From Treponema sp. CETP13 (GTDB lineage Bacteria; Spirochaetota; Spirochaetia; Treponematales; Treponemataceae), in the NCBI GenBank assembly GCA_001885315.1, contig MLPZ01000001.1, positions 62,001 to 126,000 of the forward strand: a stretch of 64,000 nucleotides of DNA, in the 5' to 3' direction. The notes beneath the pieces were generated by a model, which had not been told where the DNA came from, did no database searches, and was given only the letters and a program-made list of their open reading frames with translations. This document shows positions 61,405 to 64,000 of this stretch, in pieces (position 1 is the first letter of the stretch; the number at the start of each line of letters is the position of its first letter). The position numbers and the translations under genes were made by a program.

Positions 61405-64000
61405 ATGAACCAGTTAATTGAAGAAGGCTTAAATAATGAACAAAAACAGGCTGTTGAACAATTATCAAACTGTGTTGTTGCTGCTGGTGCTGGCTCGGGA
61501 AAAACATTTGTACTTGCACGACGTTTTGCGCATCTTGTTGTCGATGAAAATATTGCAGTAGAAAATATACTCACCCTTACTTTTACCAATAAAGCGGCTA
61601 CAGAAATGTACCAGCGAATTTATCAAACACTTGTAGATATAGCACAAAAGGCTACTAATGTTCAGGTAAAACAGCGCGCGCAAACAGCCGTTAGCGATTT
61701 TTATAAGTCTAGAATTCAAACAATAGATTCGTATTGTGCTTCTATAGTGCGCCAATCAGCAAGATTTTATGGAATACGACCAGATTTTATACAAGATAAT
61801 GATAAAGCAATCGAATTTGCACGAAATAAGGCTTTACCGTTTATTTTAGAGCATCGAAAAAGCGAAGCGCTTAAACAATTATTACAAAAGAAAAGTTTAG
61901 AACAAATTGCCGAAGAACTTTTTGTCGAAAGTTATGCATATCATTCTAATATTGGAAAACCTATAGATTTTGATAGATATTTACAAACTCAAATTAATCA
62001 GATAGAACAATCTTGGACTAAAAGTGTTTCAAAAGTAATGGATCTTACACGACATATACTCTCGTGCAATCCAAAGTTAGATTTTCAGCTAACGTGTACT
62101 CCTCCTGATAAACAAGAATTGCATGCGTATTTTTCAGTGTATCAAAATACAAGTAAGCAAAGTGTATCTAAAGCCGATTTAAATGATCAATCTAAAGCTA
62201 TTGAGCAAATGAAAAAAGATTTGTTTGTTTGGATTAATGATGTGTATAAAATAAAAAAAACTAAGTTACCAACTGAGAAAGCAGAAGAAAAATTAGAAGG
62301 GGAAGGGTATCGCCAACAGTTGCTAGATTTACGAGATTTATATCCTACGCTCTCAGCTATGATTTCATATATCTTAAATTTTGAATATTTAGTTGAATTA
62401 GTTCCTGTTATAAAAGAGTTTCATACACTTTGCGATATCGAAAAACGGGCTACTGGGGTTCTTACTTTTAGTGATATTTCATCTCTTGCATTACAAACTT
62501 TGCTTGAACATCCAGAAATTAGATACACCGAAAAACAATCAATTCAAAAAATAATGATCGATGAGTTTCAAGATAATAATAAAGAACAGCGCGATATGTT
62601 ATTTTTACTTGCCGAAAATGAGCAAAGAATGGATAAAAGCATTCCTCAAGCGGCAGAGCTTTGTCCACAAAAACTTTTTTTTGTTGGAGACGAAAAACAA
62701 TCAATTTATAGATTTCGTGGAGCGGATGTATCTGTTTTTAGACAGTTAAAAGACGATTTAGGTGGAAAGGAAATCTATCTTGGAACAAATTATCGCTCTC
62801 ATCCCTCTCTTATTGCTGGGTTTAATACCATTTTTGGTGGGTATAAGTATCCTCAAACAGACGATGAACTCGATTTTTTAGACTCAACCACAAGTGACAG
62901 CGATAGCCTTTCTTCAGATAAGACAGATAAAGTGTCAAATGCTTGTTCTGTTTTTTTGCAGTCACATCAGTTAAAAGAGGACGTCCAGTTTCCTCTTTTT
63001 GAAGCAACGTATGCTCGAGTAAAGGCTAACTTTTATACAAGGGAAAATCCTACTGTCAAACAAAAATATAAAGCACAATCGCGTATTCATGTTTGTTTGT
63101 GTGATGATTCTAAAAAAAGCGAATACGATGATTTGTCAGATATGGATAAACCAATCTCTAAAGATGAGACACTAGCTATTTTTACTGCTCAAAAAATTAG
63201 AGATATGTTGAATGAAAAAAAAGAGTATAAGGCAAGTGATTTTGCCATTTTGTTTCGAAGCCTTTCAAAACAATTTTTGTACGAAAAACATCTAAGGCGA
63301 CTCAATGTGCCATATGTTACCGAAACAATAAAAGATTTTTTTGGCGATGCGCCGGTAAATGATATTTACAATTTATTACGTATTGTTGTGTATCCGCAAG
63401 ATGCAAAAGCCTTCGGGGCAGTACTCCGATCTCCGTTTGTAAAACTATCTGTTGCAGGCTTGGCAACATGTTTGGTTGCTACAAAAGAAGATACTACAAA
63501 AGAAATATTATACACTTCTCAAAATGGATCAAACCTTTTAGGTGAAGAGCGCGAAAAATATTATGAAGGCTTAGAGCGCTATCAAACATTATGTGCACAA
63601 GCACACGAATTGTCCTGTGCCGATTTACTTTCAAAATTATGGTATAACGAGGGCTATCGTTTTGAGTGTAGTTGGAATCTTGATGTGTCGTTGTTTGCCG
63701 AACTGTATGACTATCTTTTTGAACTTGCTCGTCTTGTAGACCAAGAAGGCGGGGGGCTGAGCGAATTTATTGATAAATTAGATGATTTAAAAGACCCTAA
63801 AAAGAAACTTGAAGGCATGGATATTCCCCTTGAGCGACAGGGTGCTGTTAAATTAATGACTATACATAAAAGTAAAGGACTCGAGTTCCCTGTTGTTTTT
63901 TTAGGTGGAATTTCAAATACTGCACGAGCAGTCAACGATTCTATAGCCTATTTTAACAAAGAAACAGGCTTATCACTTAATTTTCCAAAATCAAAAGATA
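61405..64000 (+). CDS. addA: AddA/RecB-like UvrD-family helicase-nuclease, N-terminal part (partial)
   Basis: A long open frame starts at ATG 61405, directly after the addB stop, with AAGGAG 9 bases upstream, and runs off the window (about 865 codons seen). It has the superfamily 1A helicase motifs in order: I VVAAGAGSGKTFVLARRFA; Ia LTFTNKAATEMYQRI; II IMIDEFQDNN; III LFFVGDEKQSIYRFRGADV; IV LGTNYRSHPSLI; V/VI VKLMTIHKSKGLEFPVVFLGG. The C-terminal nuclease domain is not reached. A low-complexity Asp/Ser-rich insertion (after motif IV, around codons 485-515) is unusual. With AddB it would resect double-strand ends for RecA loading. Confidence 0.9.
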   Translation, partial: MNQLIEEGLNNEQKQAVEQLSNCVVAAGAGSGKTFVLARRFAHLVVDENIAVENILTLTFTNKAATEMYQRIYQTLVDIAQKATNVQVKQRAQTAVSDFYKSRIQTIDSYCASIVRQSARFYGIRPDFIQDNDKAIEFARNKALPFILEHRKSEALKQLLQKKSLEQIAEELFVESYAYHSNIGKPIDFDRYLQTQINQIEQSWTKSVSKVMDLTRHILSCNPKLDFQLTCTPPDKQELHAYFSVYQNTSKQSVSKADLNDQSKAIEQMKKDLFVWINDVYKIKKTKLPTEKAEEKLEGEGYRQQLLDLRDLYPTLSAMISYILNFEYLVELVPVIKEFHTLCDIEKRATGVLTFSDISSLALQTLLEHPEIRYTEKQSIQKIMIDEFQDNNKEQRDMLFLLAENEQRMDKSIPQAAELCPQKLFFVGDEKQSIYRFRGADVSVFRQLKDDLGGKEIYLGTNYRSHPSLIAGFNTIFGGYKYPQTDDELDFLDSTTSDSDSLSSDKTDKVSNACSVFLQSHQLKEDVQFPLFEATYARVKANFYTRENPTVKQKYKAQSRIHVCLCDDSKKSEYDDLSDMDKPISKDETLAIFTAQKIRDMLNEKKEYKASDFAILFRSLSKQFLYEKHLRRLNVPYVTETIKDFFGDAPVNDIYNLLRIVVYPQDAKAFGAVLRSPFVKLSVAGLATCLVATKEDTTKEILYTSQNGSNLLGEEREKYYEGLERYQTLCAQAHELSCADLLSKLWYNEGYRFECSWNLDVSLFAELYDYLFELARLVDQEGGGLSEFIDKLDDLKDPKKKLEGMDIPLERQGAVKLMTIHKSKGLEFPVVFLGGISNTARAVNDSIAYFNKETGLSLNFPKSKD

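Noticed and set aside
1-64000. CRISPR arrays, tRNA or rRNA genes, insertion sequences
   Set aside because: No regularly spaced repeats, no cloverleaf-like sequences and no transposase genes were seen on either strand by eye.

Overview
The window is AT-rich chromosomal DNA of a host-associated, anaerobic, Treponema-like spirochaete. I infer this from gene content: ferredoxin-linked 2-oxoacid oxidoreductases, desulfoferrodoxin, type III glutamine synthetase, a KamA-type aminomutase, a short sigma-70 factor and AddAB-like recombination genes. Phylum is fairly secure; genus is an inference. No tRNA, rRNA, CRISPR array or intact insertion sequence is visible.

Layout. 0-2.7 kb: end of iorA, iorB, paaK (aryl/indole 2-oxoacid oxidation to acyl-CoA) and convergent thrH. 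2.8-9.5 kb: a beta-barrel candidate, KamA-like radical SAM enzyme, sigma factor, divergent polysaccharide deacetylase, tsaD and a GPH sugar transporter. 9.6-12.9 kb: aroF-tyrA behind a Tyr/Phe/Trp-rich leader peptide and terminator (an attenuator), then apt and superoxide reductase. 13-16.4 kb: two decayed genes (ABC-2 permease remnant, frameshifted hybrid histidine kinase). 16.5-23.5 kb: a minus-strand operon asnB, split glutamate synthase (amidotransferase, FMN synthase, Fe-S protein, FAD oxidoreductase, GXGXG protein). 23.6-26.3 kb: TSUP permease and a decaying MFS/Usp/NifX patch. 26.4-35.3 kb: a defence island with an Eco47II-like restriction-modification pair and a complete Wadjet (jetABCD) operon. 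35.4-40.3 kb: Wzi-like outer-membrane protein, a 5'-truncated KorA, korB and tag. 40.4-46.6 kb: nitrogen cluster (type III glutamine synthetase, AmtB-PII fusion, type I glutamine synthetase and an ANTAR-domain regulator). 46.6-56.6 kb: amino-acid ABC transporters, a C_GCAxxG protein, a DUF134-NifX fusion, and an operon joining an amino-acid ABC transporter, an OpuA/BusA-type betaine transporter and a BusR-like regulator. 56.6-64 kb: glyA under a ZTP-riboswitch-like leader, then addB-like and addA-like genes (addA runs off the end).

The most interesting system is a candidate ANTAR antitermination regulon for nitrogen. Three leaders, in front of the asnB-glutamate synthase operon, the type III glutamine synthetase and amtB-PII, start with a hairpin whose six-base loop is the same, AAAGGC (A at loop position 1 and G at 4, the features ANTAR proteins read). 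In each the loop and 3' arm of this hairpin form the 5' strand of a strong intrinsic terminator, so the two structures exclude each other. An ANTAR regulator lies in the same cluster, overlapping the type I glutamine synthetase gene. Only one hexaloop is visible per leader instead of the canonical two, and it sits at the extreme 5' end of the predicted RNA.

The window also shows repeated gene decay (frameshifts, a nonsense codon, 5' and 3' deletions), consistent with recent genome reduction.
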